From an uncultured Chloroflexales bacterium (GTDB taxonomy: Bacteria > Chloroflexota > Chloroflexia > Chloroflexales > Chloroflexaceae), in assembly GCA_937902315.1 (NCBI GenBank), contig CALGUG010000050.1:17625-81624 (forward strand): DNA of 64,000 nucleotides, in the 5' to 3' direction. This document shows positions 1 to 8,546 of the stretch, one piece after another. Positions within the stretch are counted from its first letter, which is position 1, and the number at the start of each line of letters is the position of its first letter. The notes below the pieces were generated by a model that did no database searches, was not told where the DNA came from, and saw only the letters and a program-made list of their open reading frames with translations. The position numbers were made by a program, and so were the translations under genes.

Positions 1-1
1 T

Positions 2-1153
2 GGCCAGCACACCACGATCTTTGTGAAACATACGACTGAGGGTATTAACAAACTCTCGAAGCGCTTACGATTTAACGCGGGCGACGTTGTTATCACCAGC
101 GAAATCGAGCATCACGCTAACGATCTTCCTTGGCGACAGGTCGCCAAAGTTGTCTATATTCGCTCGCACGATGACGGCTCGCTCGACGAAAACCACCTCC
201 GCGAACTGTTGAAAGAGAATGCTGGTCGCGTGCGTTTGGTCGCTGTAACGGGCGGCAGCAATGTTACCGGCACCATTCCCAACATTCATCGCATCGCCGA
301 ACTCGCTCACGCCGCTGGCGCGCAGATCTCGGTCGATGCGGCCCAGCTCGCTCCCCACCGCAAGATCGATATCGGCGATCTCAGTGATCCCGCACACATC
401 GACTATGTGATCTTCTCGGGCCACAAAATGTATGCACCTTTTGGCGGCGGTGCGATCGTTGGACGCGCCGATACTTTCGCCGAGGGAGCGCCCGATGTAG
501 TCGGCGGCGGCACAGTTGCGAGCGTCACCTCTGATTCGGTCGAGTGGATCAGCGGCCCCGATCGCGATGAGGCTGGCTCGCCCAATATCATCGGCGCTTT
601 TGCCTTGGCGGCGGCTGTTAACGTGCTGCAAACCATCGGGCTCGATGCGGTTGCCGAGCACGAGGCTCATCTGACCGCCTATGCGCTCCAGCGCCTGCAA
701 GAGGTGCCCGGAATCTGTATCCATGGCGATCAGAACCCCGAAAACGCTCACAACCGCTTGGGCGTGATACCTTTCGGCATCAACGGCGTAGACCACCGCT
801 TGATCGCAGCCGTTCTGAGCTACGAGTACGGCATCGCCGTTCGAGCCGGTTCCTTCTGCGCTCAGCCCTATGTGCGCCGTCTGCTGAACATCGATTGCAA
901 CGCCGAGGTGAGCTGCGACGCCGACGATAGCGACAAGCCGGCGCCAGCCAGCGGCTTGGTACGCATCAGCTTCGGCATCTATAACACGATCGCCGATGTC
1001 GATGCAGTTGTCGATGCCTTGATTGCGATCGCGAAGGGCGACTACAAGGGCCGCTACGTGGTCGATCCTCACGGCGGCTTCCGCCCCGATTCGTGGCAGG
1101 TCAATGTGCTCGACTACGCCTCGATCGCGCCTTCGTTCGCGCCCAGCCTCTAA
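2..1153 (+). CDS. Class V aminotransferase, cysteine-desulfurase-like (5' truncated by window edge)
   Basis: PLP-dependent fold-type I enzyme of the SufS/NifS-like aminotransferase class V family. The frame is open to the first base of the window and reads GQHTTIFVKHTTEGINKL, so the true start lies upstream; the internal GTG at 23 is not a credible start. Visible signatures are SEIEHHANDLPW (the EHH region of SufS-like enzymes), VDAAQLAPH, the PLP-lysine region SGHKMYAPFG, and RAGSFCAQPY near the C-terminus, which holds the cysteine seen in cysteine desulfurases. A strong terminator follows 23 bases after the stop. Family assignment is firm. Whether it is a true cysteine desulfurase or a related lyase/isopenicillin-epimerase-like member is open, and no suf genes are visible beside it. 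Confidence 0.85.
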   Translation, partial: GQHTTIFVKHTTEGINKLSKRLRFNAGDVVITSEIEHHANDLPWRQVAKVVYIRSHDDGSLDENHLRELLKENAGRVRLVAVTGGSNVTGTIPNIHRIAELAHAAGAQISVDAAQLAPHRKIDIGDLSDPAHIDYVIFSGHKMYAPFGGGAIVGRADTFAEGAPDVVGGGTVASVTSDSVEWISGPDRDEAGSPNIIGAFALAAAVNVLQTIGLDAVAEHEAHLTAYALQRLQEVPGICIHGDQNPENAHNRLGVIPFGINGVDHRLIAAVLSYEYGIAVRAGSFCAQPYVRRLLNIDCNAEVSCDADDSDKPAPASGLVRISFGIYNTIADVDAVVDALIAIAKGDYKGRYVVDPHGGFRPDSWQVNVLDYASIAPSFAPSL

Positions 1154-1175
1154 CAAGAGCTTTCAACCTATCTAC

Positions 1176-1212
1176 AAAAAGACGGACATCATAAACGGTG
1201 TTCGTCTTTTTT
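1176..1212 (+). terminator. Rho-independent terminator after the aminotransferase
   Basis: Inverted repeat AAAAAGACGGACATCAT / ACGGTGTTCGTCTTTTTT with G-U pairs and a terminal T run. It sits 23 bases after the stop codon at 1153. Confidence 0.8.
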
Positions 1213-1216
1213 GTTT

Positions 1217-1425
1217 GCGGCGAGCTCTTTCCCTCCCATACATTCTCTGGCGCGTCCGCCTTCGGCTACAATCATCCCATTCTCCCATTCGGCCGATCGC
1301 CTCGCAGCTCGCGCTGCGACCAGCTTGCTGCACGCAGCAAGCTGGATTTTTGTTTGCTGCCTCTCTGCTACAACTCCGCATTCTCAGATTCGGCTGTTCT
1401 CACTTGCAAGCGAGCGATCTAGTGG
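1217..1425 (+). repeat. Intergenic repeat block with 18-bp core copy 1
   Basis: Gene-free stretch carrying the core CGCGTCCGCCTTCGGCTA at 1251-1268. Further short inverted segments follow, for example CAGCTTGCTG / CAGCAAGCTG at about 1320-1345. It belongs to the interspersed family found in most intergenic gaps of this window. I see no convincing gene in it. Confidence 0.7.
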
Positions 1426-1502
1426 TAGTATAGGCATATCCCCGGTAGGTATTCCATATAACGTGCAGTGCTTTCCATTCAATGATTGAGGAGAATGCAG
1501 CG

Positions 1503-2408
1503 ATGACGTTGCTTGATTCACGTTTGAGCCTCACCAGTAATGGCTTTACACTCGCATCCACACCTGATCGACTTGGCCGTCTGGTTCCGACCGATCCGAA
1601 CTTGCCCTATGCCGAATTGCGCGAACAGTATCAAGCCCAAGGCTATCTTTGGTTGAAAGGTATTCTCGACCGCGATGCTGTGCTCGATTTTCGTCGCCGC
1701 TTTTTCAGTGCTATGGCAGAGGCGGGCCTGATCGCTGAAGGCAGCGATCCTGTTGATGGTATCTATGCTGGGCAAGGCGAAGATCGCCAAAACGTGCATA
1801 AGGTCTTGTTAGAGAGTGTGCGATGGGCCGCCTACGAGGCTTTTTGTTTGGCCGAGCCGATTGTGCGCTTCTACGAGAACTTTCTTGAGGGTCCAACCTA
1901 TCTCCACAAACGCAAACTGCTGCGCCATGTGCTTCCCGGTCCGTATGGCGCTACGGGCGCGCACTACGATCTGGTCTACCTACGCGGAGGCACCGACCGA
2001 ATCTGCACTAGTTGGATTCCGATCGGCGATACGCCTGTTGAGATGGGCGGGCTGATCTATTTGGAAGGCTCTGACCCGTGGGCGCGCCAGATGGAACAGG
2101 AATTCAACCAACGCAACGCTCACCTTCCACGCGAAGAGCGTATCAGCGCCTTTAAAGATTCGATGTACGGCGGTTGGCTTACCAAAGACCTGCCCAGCTT
2201 GGCCGATCGAATCAATAGCCGTTGGTTAATTGCCGACTATGAAGCGGGCGATATGATGGTTCATAGCCCCTACATCATTCACGCCGCGACAACAAACGAA
2301 TCGGCAGAGGGCCGTATCCGCCTTTCTACCGATATTCGTTATCAACTGATTCGCGATGAGATCGATGTGCGCTGGGCTAATCACTGGTCCTTCGACGATA
2401 TGCTCTAG
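1503..2408 (+). CDS. Phytanoyl-CoA dioxygenase (PhyH) family protein
   Basis: Predicted Fe(II)/2-oxoglutarate-dependent oxygenase of about 301 residues. The double-stranded beta-helix iron ligands are visible: the HxD pair in GAHYDLVYL (about residue 150) and the distal His in VHSPYIIHAAT near residue 260, followed by an Arg (GRIRLSTDIR) of the kind that binds 2-oxoglutarate. The ATG at 1503 is preferred over the in-frame ATG at 1482 because GAGGAG at 1488-1493 is correctly spaced before it. PhyH proteins hydroxylate many small molecules in secondary metabolism and lipid breakdown; the substrate cannot be read from sequence. It is monocistronic and convergent with the next gene. Confidence 0.85.
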   Translation: MTLLDSRLSLTSNGFTLASTPDRLGRLVPTDPNLPYAELREQYQAQGYLWLKGILDRDAVLDFRRRFFSAMAEAGLIAEGSDPVDGIYAGQGEDRQNVHKVLLESVRWAAYEAFCLAEPIVRFYENFLEGPTYLHKRKLLRHVLPGPYGATGAHYDLVYLRGGTDRICTSWIPIGDTPVEMGGLIYLEGSDPWARQMEQEFNQRNAHLPREERISAFKDSMYGGWLTKDLPSLADRINSRWLIADYEAGDMMVHSPYIIHAATTNESAEGRIRLSTDIRYQLIRDEIDVRWANHWSFDDML

Positions 2409-2423
2409 CTTGTAGGTTGATAG

Positions 2424-2457
2424 TGGGGATCTTTTGCCGCTCGGCGGAATATCCCCA
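2424..2457. terminator. Putative terminator hairpin between convergent genes
   Basis: TGGGGAT / ATCCCCA arms with a smaller CCG/CGG helix inside and a short T run (plus strand). It lies between the convergent stop codons at 2408 and 2467. Confidence 0.5.
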
Positions 2458-2466
2458 TTTGTTGAT

Positions 2467-3609
2467 CTAGAGCTGATAGCGCTGCATAACCGGGATAATC
2501 GCTCGTTGCGAGAGCCAACTAAGCAATTGCCACGCGATACGGCGTTGCGGCTTAAGATGGCGATTATAGACCAAGCTGTACTCTAAAAAGGCTTCAGCAC
2601 CGCGCAAACGCTTGAACTTTGCTGCTCCTGAGCTAAGGTGCAATAAGCAGCCTCGTTCGCTGGCTTGACAGAGCATATCGAACATCAACAGACGATAGAG
2701 CCCTTCTTTCTGCGAGACCGAGCGCTCATAGCCAACCAAGGGTGCCGTTATCACGCCATGCTGTTCAATAACCCCCAATAAACCATCGATACGCGCATCG
2801 CGCTCAAGGGCTGCGATCCTCAACCATTCTCCTGCCAGCGCCTGTTCGATGAAGTCTCGCGTAAATTGCGGGTTGTAGTACGAATACTTATCAAGATAGA
2901 GCTGATTGTACAGGTCAAGCAAATGTTCGCTTTCGTTTGGCCCTAAAGAAGCGTGTCTGCGCCAGCGGTAGCTGCTTTTGGCGGCTAGGCGGCGGTCGTT
3001 GCCGTAGCTGTTGTGGCGGCGGAAGCTGCCATCGCGTGGGTCGAGCAGGTAGACTTGGCGACTAAAGGCCTTGAGAAAGCCTAAAGCTTCTAGCTCATCG
3101 ATGATCGGGGCGTTCATGCCCTCGTTGAGCGAACGAAAGACGATCGTATGATCGGGGAAGCGCTGCACGAGGCAGCGCTTGATCTCCATCAGCGTCTCGC
3201 GCGAGAGCTCGGGGTAGAGGTTGGTCGAGAGCATCCAGTTGTTGACGTACACGATCCGCTCGATCTGGCTGAGCCGAAAGATCGGGCGCAGAGCGCTCAG
3301 GATCGGCGGTACCATACGGCGCAAAAGTGGCTGTTGGGCCAGCTCCAGCGCGACCTCTTGGCGGGCATAGTCGATGTAATGGCTGGTCGGCGAACAGACG
3401 TAGCTGCTCGCTTCCTTAGGCTCTCGATCGACGATCGCCAAGGGAAGCGCGCCCTCGGGCACGATCAGCAGCTGAACTTCGGCCGAGGCATTGGCCACAA
3501 AGCGCTTAATCCCTTGCTCTACCAGTGCGCTCAACATCGAACGCATCGGCGCTGGGATATGCTTAGGCCACTCTAGCTCATGCAAGTTGTGTCGTGAATA
3601 GATCTGCAT
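2467..3609 (-). CDS. GNAT-fold-like protein (acyltransferase/FemAB-like), function unknown
   Basis: 380-residue soluble protein. The C-terminal half (about residues 205-345) has an acyltransferase-like layout: a DLYNQLYLDKYSYYNPQFT helix region, a GLLGVIEQHGVI strand and a late LLHLSSGAAKFKRLRGA segment. This resembles the BioF2/FemAB-like GNAT branch, but no catalytic residue can be assigned. The N-terminal half (YVNNWMLSTNLYPEL) resembles another degenerate GNAT lobe. Its start lies inside the 3' end of the upstream ATP-grasp gene (32-base overlap), so the two are translationally linked and probably work in one pathway. Confidence 0.55.
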   Translation of the reverse strand: MQIYSRHNLHELEWPKHIPAPMRSMLSALVEQGIKRFVANASAEVQLLIVPEGALPLAIVDREPKEASSYVCSPTSHYIDYARQEVALELAQQPLLRRMVPPILSALRPIFRLSQIERIVYVNNWMLSTNLYPELSRETLMEIKRCLVQRFPDHTIVFRSLNEGMNAPIIDELEALGFLKAFSRQVYLLDPRDGSFRRHNSYGNDRRLAAKSSYRWRRHASLGPNESEHLLDLYNQLYLDKYSYYNPQFTRDFIEQALAGEWLRIAALERDARIDGLLGVIEQHGVITAPLVGYERSVSQKEGLYRLLMFDMLCQASERGCLLHLSSGAAKFKRLRGAEAFLEYSLVYNRHLKPQRRIAWQLLSWLSQRAIIPVMQRYQL

Positions 3610-4756
3610 CGCCGTTCCATTCTAAGTCGTCGGTGGTGGCAGCGAAGATACTGATACCTTTGCGCCGCGCCAAGCGCAGGAAATACCACAAGAGCGGGAT
3701 TTGGCTTGCATACGGCTGTGGGTCGTCGCTGCGCCAGATCACATCGCGGCGCCTGAGGGCTTGTTTGAGTGCCTTGCGCGCCTCTCGCGAGAACTTTTTC
3801 TGAAACAGTTGCCTAAAGAGCGCGGGAATGACGGCTAAACTGAGCTGGCGCTCTGTACCGGCTGGCTCGAGCCAATCGCCTTTGTTATGCACGATCGCTT
3901 CGGCCAAGCGGCTCGGCTCCATAAGATGGACTGCGCTGGTTGTGCGCGGATTGCATTCCAGCACGACAAGCTCGTTGTCCGGCGTACGAATGAAATCGAG
4001 CGAGAGCTGCCCGCTGTAGCCCTTACTCACCAGTTTCTGGGCGATCTCTAGGCTTTCACGCCCATCGACGCTTTGGAAAGAGCTGCCCGCGCCGCCTTGG
4101 GCGCTCACGGGGATGCGATAAGCGCAGTGGGCGCGGATCACACCCTCATGTACGACGCTATAGCTGCACTCGTTTACGCCATCGACGAACTCTTGAAGCA
4201 ACCAAGGCTGCTCTTGGCTCGCTCGGCAATCCTCGAGCGTTAGGCTGTTTTGCGGCAGGCAGTTGCTGATGATCGTTTGTGAAAAGCGCGAAAAGGCCGG
4301 TTTGAGCAGATAGCGCGGGAAATCTGGCAAGGCTGCGTACAGCTCTTGGCGCGAATGCAGCTCGCGGGTGCGCGGCGTGCGGATACCTAGCGAGGCCGCG
4401 TAGCGCTGGAATTCGCCTTTGTGGTGCCAGCGCCATAGCTCGCTCAGCGCTTCGCACCAGACCCGGCAGTAGCGGCTGAGCGCTGTGTGCCAGGCCGCCA
4501 CATAAAAAACCTCTTCGCAGGTCGGAATGAGCAGATCGATCTTCTCTTGTTGGACAAACTCGAGCAGGCTCTTTCCAAAAGCCGTTCGTTCATAGCGGGC
4601 TGGCGGCAGCCGATGATAGCCTTGAGCGAAGCGTGAGCTGCCCGCTAAGCTGATCGGTAGACTATCTGCACACCAAACCTGATGGCCGGATTGAGCAAGC
4701 AGGCGAACCAATTCGAGGGCGACGGGAGCGCGTGCTCCGGTGATTAAGATGCGCAT
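3578..4756 (-). CDS. ATP-grasp domain protein
   Basis: 392 residues. A Rossmann-like pre-ATP-grasp domain (MRILITGARAPVALELVRLL; STOP-like IDLLIPTCEEVFY) is followed by an ATP-grasp fold. Visible parts are a phosphate-binding lysine region (RYLLKPAFSRFSQ), the adenine strand PWLLQEFVDG, and metal-binding LSLDFIRTPDNELVVLECNPRTTSAVHL, where E and N act in ATP-grasp ligases. These enzymes join carboxylates to amines or thiols through an acyl-phosphate. Similar stand-alone members are common in peptide and surface-modification loci. It overlaps the downstream GNAT-like gene. The substrate is unknown. Confidence 0.75.
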   Translation of the reverse strand: MRILITGARAPVALELVRLLAQSGHQVWCADSLPISLAGSSRFAQGYHRLPPARYERTAFGKSLLEFVQQEKIDLLIPTCEEVFYVAAWHTALSRYCRVWCEALSELWRWHHKGEFQRYAASLGIRTPRTRELHSRQELYAALPDFPRYLLKPAFSRFSQTIISNCLPQNSLTLEDCRASQEQPWLLQEFVDGVNECSYSVVHEGVIRAHCAYRIPVSAQGGAGSSFQSVDGRESLEIAQKLVSKGYSGQLSLDFIRTPDNELVVLECNPRTTSAVHLMEPSRLAEAIVHNKGDWLEPAGTERQLSLAVIPALFRQLFQKKFSREARKALKQALRRRDVIWRSDDPQPYASQIPLLWYFLRLARRKGISIFAATTDDLEWNGDADLFTTQLA

Positions 4757-4774
4757 AACGACGTAAAAACCTGT

Positions 4775-5610
4775 TTATCTCAATGTTGAACGATACCAAC
4801 GTGTTTGGCCGACCGCTGGTAGTTGCCACCTTTCAAATCTACCATGCTGCCAAACCAGCCAGTGTGCTTGCTCGGCCTCAAGCGCCTGTTTAAAACGAAA
4901 CTGAACCCTGTTTGGGCGTCGATCGCGCGTTTGGCCTTGAATGGTGATAACCACTCGATCTAGCTCGATCTCTTGCTGAAGCTGTAGCGGATGCCATTCT
5001 GCGCGAAAGCCCCAGTCGTAGCCCGACAAAAAACCTGCGGGCTTTTCAACGATCAGGCTGGAGAGGTCGCTGCGCGTGACTTTGAGATCGCCCAGCCCGA
5101 CCCAGAACAAGAGCCGATTGGCAGGCAGGGCGAGCTGGCGGGCCGGAGCGCCGAGAGCATCCCGCTGGCCCAAAAGCGCGCCCGGGCATCGCTGCGTAAC
5201 AGCGGCAAGAAGAGCTTGTATAAGCCTGCGAGCAGCAGCAGCACAAGCAGCCAGATCGCCCAACGCCAGAGCGGCGGCAGGAACAGCAGGCTCTCCGAGG
5301 GGAGCTGAAGCCACTGGCCGCAGCTGTGCAGATGCATCAGCGGCGTCTGCTCGGGCCAGATCTGCTGGTCGAGCCAATGAGTGAAGACGCTTAATGGTCG
5401 CCAAAAAGCGTTGCGTGCGTTGGGCAATGTCCACCAAGCGAGCTCGCCCCGATTGATGCGCGCTTGGGCCTTGACGGGGTCGCCGTCGAGAAAGACGAAG
5501 AACGTTTGGTTGGCTGCAACGAGCCCATCGATGCCCGGCCGTTCTTCCAGCAGCTTGGCTTGCAGGTAGTCATCGAAGCTCAGCCCAGTCCAGAGCGCTA
5601 ATGATGCCGC
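4775..5610 (-). pseudogene. Decayed polytopic membrane protein, frameshifted and internally deleted
   Basis: Coding similarity is spread over two frames. About 5610-5160 reads SFDDYLQAKLLEERPG, then WRPLSVFTHWLDQQIWP (the RPL...D...LWP pattern of TMTC/PMT-like GT-C membrane proteins), one hydrophobic segment (WAIWLLVLLLLAGLYKLFLPLL) and FWASGMLSALRPA. The frame then shifts near 5160 to read LPANRLLFWVGLGDLK and a soluble tail ending LVWQHGRFERWQLPAVGQTR, which runs to the stop at 4775. Families with this start and tail are several hundred residues with about ten membrane segments. Here only one or two remain, so large internal pieces are missing. GT-C resemblance is from pattern memory; pseudogene status is well supported. 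Confidence 0.65.
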
Positions 5611-5629
5611 TCTGTTTGCCTTCCAAGCA

Positions 5630-6171
5630 GTGCGCTTCGGCACAGTCGCCCGTGAACAACGTGGGTATGGGTGCCGTCCAGAAAGTTTTCTAGCGCGTCG
5701 ATCAGCTTAGCTTGCAGCTGAAATTGGTGGCTGATCCGTTTGAATCCAGCTATCGGCGGAGGAAGCGTGGGAGCTGTTTGGACGGGCGCCAGCGAGGCCC
5801 AGACGAAACCACCCTGCTCGTGAACGGCGTAGGCTTGGATATCGCGGGTGGTGCAGGCTCTGTTGGCAGAGCCCGGGAATAAAGCGGCAGGTTCCCGAGC
5901 GATCGAAGTGCCAGCCGTGATAAGGGCAAACAAGCTGACCGTCAGCGAGCCAGCCTTTGGAAAGCGGCGCATTGCGATGCGAGCAGCGGTTGATCAAAAC
6001 GGCGGCCCTCCCTTGTTCGTCGCGCAAAAGCACCAGCGCTTGGCCGAGCAGGCTGCGAGCGAGCGGTTTGCGTTGCAGCTCGCGCGATTCGCAAACGACG
6101 AACCAAGAATCTCGAAAGAAAGCTGGTATTTGCATACGATTGCTAGAGTTCGGATCACGCTTTTTAATCAA
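5630..6171 (-). pseudogene. Decayed Rieske [2Fe-2S] ring-hydroxylating oxygenase, N-terminal part
   Basis: The first frame (start 6171, or the ATG at 6135) encodes an intact Rieske site: C63-x-H65 in RCSHRNAPL and C82-xx-H85 in VCPYHGWHFD. The homologous reading then jumps frame near 5860-5875, where CTTRDIQAYAVHEQGGFVW continues the domain. It goes on through DALENFLDGTHTHVVHG, which matches the DxxDxxHxxxxH non-heme-iron motif of Rieske oxygenases. A second frame change near 5635 ends recognisable similarity, and the sequence runs directly into the next decayed gene. The missing C-terminal catalytic domain and at least two frame breaks make this a pseudogene, unless the assembly is locally wrong. 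Confidence 0.7.
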
Positions 6172-6201
6172 ATCGCTAGTTCACTTCACGTGGCGCATTA
6201 T

Positions 6202-6310
6202 GTTGGCGGAGAGGGCAGTACCTTCCATTCGGCTTCTAGCGCGTCTGCCTCCGGCTATCAACAGGTAGCTCACTACATTCGGCTGCTCGCCTGCCTGCTG
6301 CCAAGCGCCC
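6202..6310 (+). repeat. 109-bp inverted repeat, left copy (contains core copy 2)
   Basis: Pairs in inverted orientation with 8547-8655. I count four differences by eye, about 96% identity. It carries the core CGCGTCTGCCTCCGGCTA at 6240-6257. It lies just upstream of the Rieske pseudogene start and is the left boundary of the glycosyltransferase-hisA cassette. Confidence 0.85.
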
Positions 6311-6393
6311 TCGGAAAAGCCAAAAGCAACCGTGTGGGTTTGTTATCTAATCTACCGAAGGCCGAAATATAACCTGTTCAACCGGATTTCGGA

Positions 6394-7539
6394 TTACAAC
6401 TGGGCGATTTGCTCGATGCGCACCAAGGCTTCCTTCACGCTAGAAAGCGCTGCATATTCGGCTTGAAGCTGTTGGGCCGCCTGTCGATAGCTTGGCTCGC
6501 GCAGAACTGTCTGACACGCGGCGGCGATCTGCTCTGGCGTAACCGTGAGCGCATCGAGCGTGATCGCTAGACCGAGCGCCTCGCAGCGTTGGGCGTTAAG
6601 CGGCTGGTCGGCTCCCAGCGGCAAGAGCACCATCGGCAGCCCGTGGCTGAGCGCGCCCATAACGCTGCCCGAGCCCGCGTGCGAGACGACCGCTTGGGCG
6701 TAGGGCAGAATAGCGTCTTGGGGGATAAACTGCTCGATCTGCACATTGCTCGGCTGCGGCCCGAAGCGCTTGGGGTCGATCTCGTTGCCGACCGTGACCA
6801 GCAGTTCGATCTCTAACTCGCGCAAGCCTGCGATCATACGTTGGAAGAGATCGCCCGACTCGAGCGGAAAGACCGTGCCGAGCGTGAGATAGACCAAGGG
6901 CGCACGATGTGTGTGCGAGGCCCATTCGGGCTTGCCAGTCCGTCGTTGAGCAGTGCTGTTGCGAAAAGCGAAGGAGCGATCTGCGAGAGGGAAGGCGGGA
7001 TCGCGGAACCTGGCAGGGAAGGGCGAGAGCGTCAGATAACGATCGCGACTGCTCAGCTCAGGATCGGGGGCGAGGCCATATTCGGCCCGAACCGCGTCGA
7101 GATGGGGCGCGACTAGCTTAGGCACCACCAGCGCGCCTGAGGCGATCACCAGCACGCAGACGTGTTTCATGCCGAGCGCTTCAGCCGCGACCATCGCACC
7201 GAAGTCGGTCTCTTCCCAAACCACCAGATCGGGCCGCCATTCACGATAGATCTCAACAAGCTCTTGCGCCCGCTCGCGCGCGATCCGCCCCGCAAAGGCT
7301 TGGCCGACGAGGCGGCGTTCGTCTTCGATATCGAAGGCGACCAGCGGGCGCTCGACGGGTGTTAGTCCTCGATCGTTCCCCGCCCGAAAACAGCTGAAAC
7401 CGAGCTTTTCGACCTTGTTCTGCATCCATGGGCGCCCAACGAAGGCGATGTCGTGCCCGGCCTCTTGGGCGGCCTGCGCCAACGGCACCAGCGGATCGAG
7501 ATGGCCGCGCCCGCCAGCGAAGCTAAACAGCAGTCGCAT
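6394..7539 (-). CDS. MGT/UGT-type glycosyltransferase (GT1 family)
   Basis: 381-residue GT-B enzyme. The N-terminal acceptor lobe begins MRLLFSFAGGRGHLDPLVPL, with the GRGHLxP signature of macrolide-type glycosyltransferases. The C-terminal nucleotide-sugar lobe has YLTLGTVFPL (about residue 215), then NVQIEQFIPQ, VSHAGSGSVMGALSHGLP and LPLGADQPLNAQR, the HxG...P...DQ pattern of GT1 donor binding. It is expected to move a sugar from a nucleotide donor to a small hydrophobic acceptor in the cytoplasm. It starts 10 bases after the hisA-like gene, so the two form an operon. The acceptor is unknown. Confidence 0.85.
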   Translation of the reverse strand: MRLLFSFAGGRGHLDPLVPLAQAAQEAGHDIAFVGRPWMQNKVEKLGFSCFRAGNDRGLTPVERPLVAFDIEDERRLVGQAFAGRIARERAQELVEIYREWRPDLVVWEETDFGAMVAAEALGMKHVCVLVIASGALVVPKLVAPHLDAVRAEYGLAPDPELSSRDRYLTLSPFPARFRDPAFPLADRSFAFRNSTAQRRTGKPEWASHTHRAPLVYLTLGTVFPLESGDLFQRMIAGLRELEIELLVTVGNEIDPKRFGPQPSNVQIEQFIPQDAILPYAQAVVSHAGSGSVMGALSHGLPMVLLPLGADQPLNAQRCEALGLAITLDALTVTPEQIAAACQTVLREPSYRQAAQQLQAEYAALSSVKEALVRIEQIAQL

Positions 7540-7548
7540 AAACGTATC

Positions 7549-8322
7549 CTAGCCTTGATTTTGCTGATTGTGGTGCCAAGCGACCACATCACGATAGGGT
7601 AAGGAGCCGCCGAAGATATCGAGCGCGCTGCCGATGGTGAGATCGACTCGCCCTACGCCTAACTGCTTCACCGTCTCCAGATCTTCAAAGCTCTTCACGC
7701 CGCCCGCGTAGGTGACGGGAATGGGCGAATGTTGGCCGAGCAGTTCGACCAAAGGCGCTTCGATGCCTAAACGCAGCCCTTCGACGTCGACGCCGTGCAC
7801 TAAGAATTCGGCGCAGTAATCGGCGAGCTGGCTGAGCGTCTCGGGGGTCAGGGCCAGGTCGCTGAAACGCTGCCAACGATCGGTGACAACCCAGTAGTGT
7901 TGATCGCGCCGACGGCAACTCAGATCGATCACAAGCCGCTCTCGCCCAACACTTGCATGCAGCTTGCGCAGGCGTTCCCACGAGAGTTGACCAGCGTCGA
8001 ACAGATAGGAGGTTACAATCACATGACTCGCGCCCGCTTCGAGATATTCGTGGGCGTTTTCGGGCGTGATGCCGCCGCCCATCTGTAGGCCACCCGGGTA
8101 GGCGCGCAGTGCTTCCAGAGCGGCTTCGCGATTGCCCGGCCCTAGGGCGATCACATGCCCGCCCGTGAGCCCGTCCGCTTGGTAGAGCTGGGCGAAGTAG
8201 GCCGGCGGCTTCTCGCTCTCGAAGTTTGTAACCACCTGTTTTTCATTGTTATCGTGTAAAGAGCCGCCCACAATCTGCACGACTCGTCCGTTGCGTAAGT
8301 CAATACAAGGTCGAAAACGCAT
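7549..8322 (-). CDS. hisA: Eukaryotic-type HisA (ProFAR isomerase)
   Basis: 257-residue (beta/alpha)8 barrel. It resembles yeast His6/plant HISN3 along its whole length rather than the usual bacterial HisA. Shared segments include CIDLRNGRVVQIVGG, LQMGGGI, SHVIVTSYLF, LVIDLSCRRR, EFLVHGVDVEGL, VTYAGGVKS and GSALDIFGG. The catalytic aspartates sit in CIDL and in HGVDVEG. It converts ProFAR to PRFAR in histidine synthesis. No other his gene lies nearby; its partner is a glycosyltransferase 10 bases downstream. The pair is bracketed by inverted repeats, which suggests acquisition as a unit. A related sugar-phosphate isomerase role is possible. Confidence 0.85.
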   Translation of the reverse strand: MRFRPCIDLRNGRVVQIVGGSLHDNNEKQVVTNFESEKPPAYFAQLYQADGLTGGHVIALGPGNREAALEALRAYPGGLQMGGGITPENAHEYLEAGASHVIVTSYLFDAGQLSWERLRKLHASVGRERLVIDLSCRRRDQHYWVVTDRWQRFSDLALTPETLSQLADYCAEFLVHGVDVEGLRLGIEAPLVELLGQHSPIPVTYAGGVKSFEDLETVKQLGVGRVDLTIGSALDIFGGSLPYRDVVAWHHNQQNQG

Positions 8323-8397
8323 AGTTCCTCACTTTGTGCTTCTTATCTTCGCCTCTATCGTACCAAAGCGGCGTGCGCTTGTCGAACAGCCCGAAGC

Positions 8398-8545
8398 CGA
8401 TATCAAATCCGCACGATTGCTAGGCTTTTCATACCAAATCCATCTAAAGACTTGTTGTTTCTTAGTGCAAGACGCACAACAAAAAGAGTCAGGTTCCGCT
8501 CTGCCGAAGGCCAAAAAGAAAGGGATCTACCGGATTTGATATCAG
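8398..8545. repeat. MITE-like element with GATATCAAATCCG terminal inverted repeats
   Basis: Left end GATATCAAATCCG at about 8398 and right end CGGATTTGATATC ending near 8543 form a perfect 13-bp terminal inverted repeat. The body contains GTTCCGCTCTGCCGAAGGCC, a module shared in reverse with 49560, 54290 and 58556, and a small TTGTTG...CAACAA hairpin. It directly abuts the right copy of the 109-bp repeat. Confidence 0.75.
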
Positions 8546-8546
8546 G

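Noticed and set aside
65..1156. Long reading frame opposite the aminotransferase
   Set aside because: It is a mirror of a strongly coding gene with codon bias and has no protein-like motifs. Other long antisense frames (12037-13146, 33512-34693, 36182-37252, 46901-47959, 56810-57790) are rejected for the same reason.
4775..6171. Treating the region as one fusion gene (Rieske plus membrane domain)
   Set aside because: Three or more frame breaks and loss of most membrane segments fit two adjacent decayed genes better. I cannot exclude a local sequencing error.
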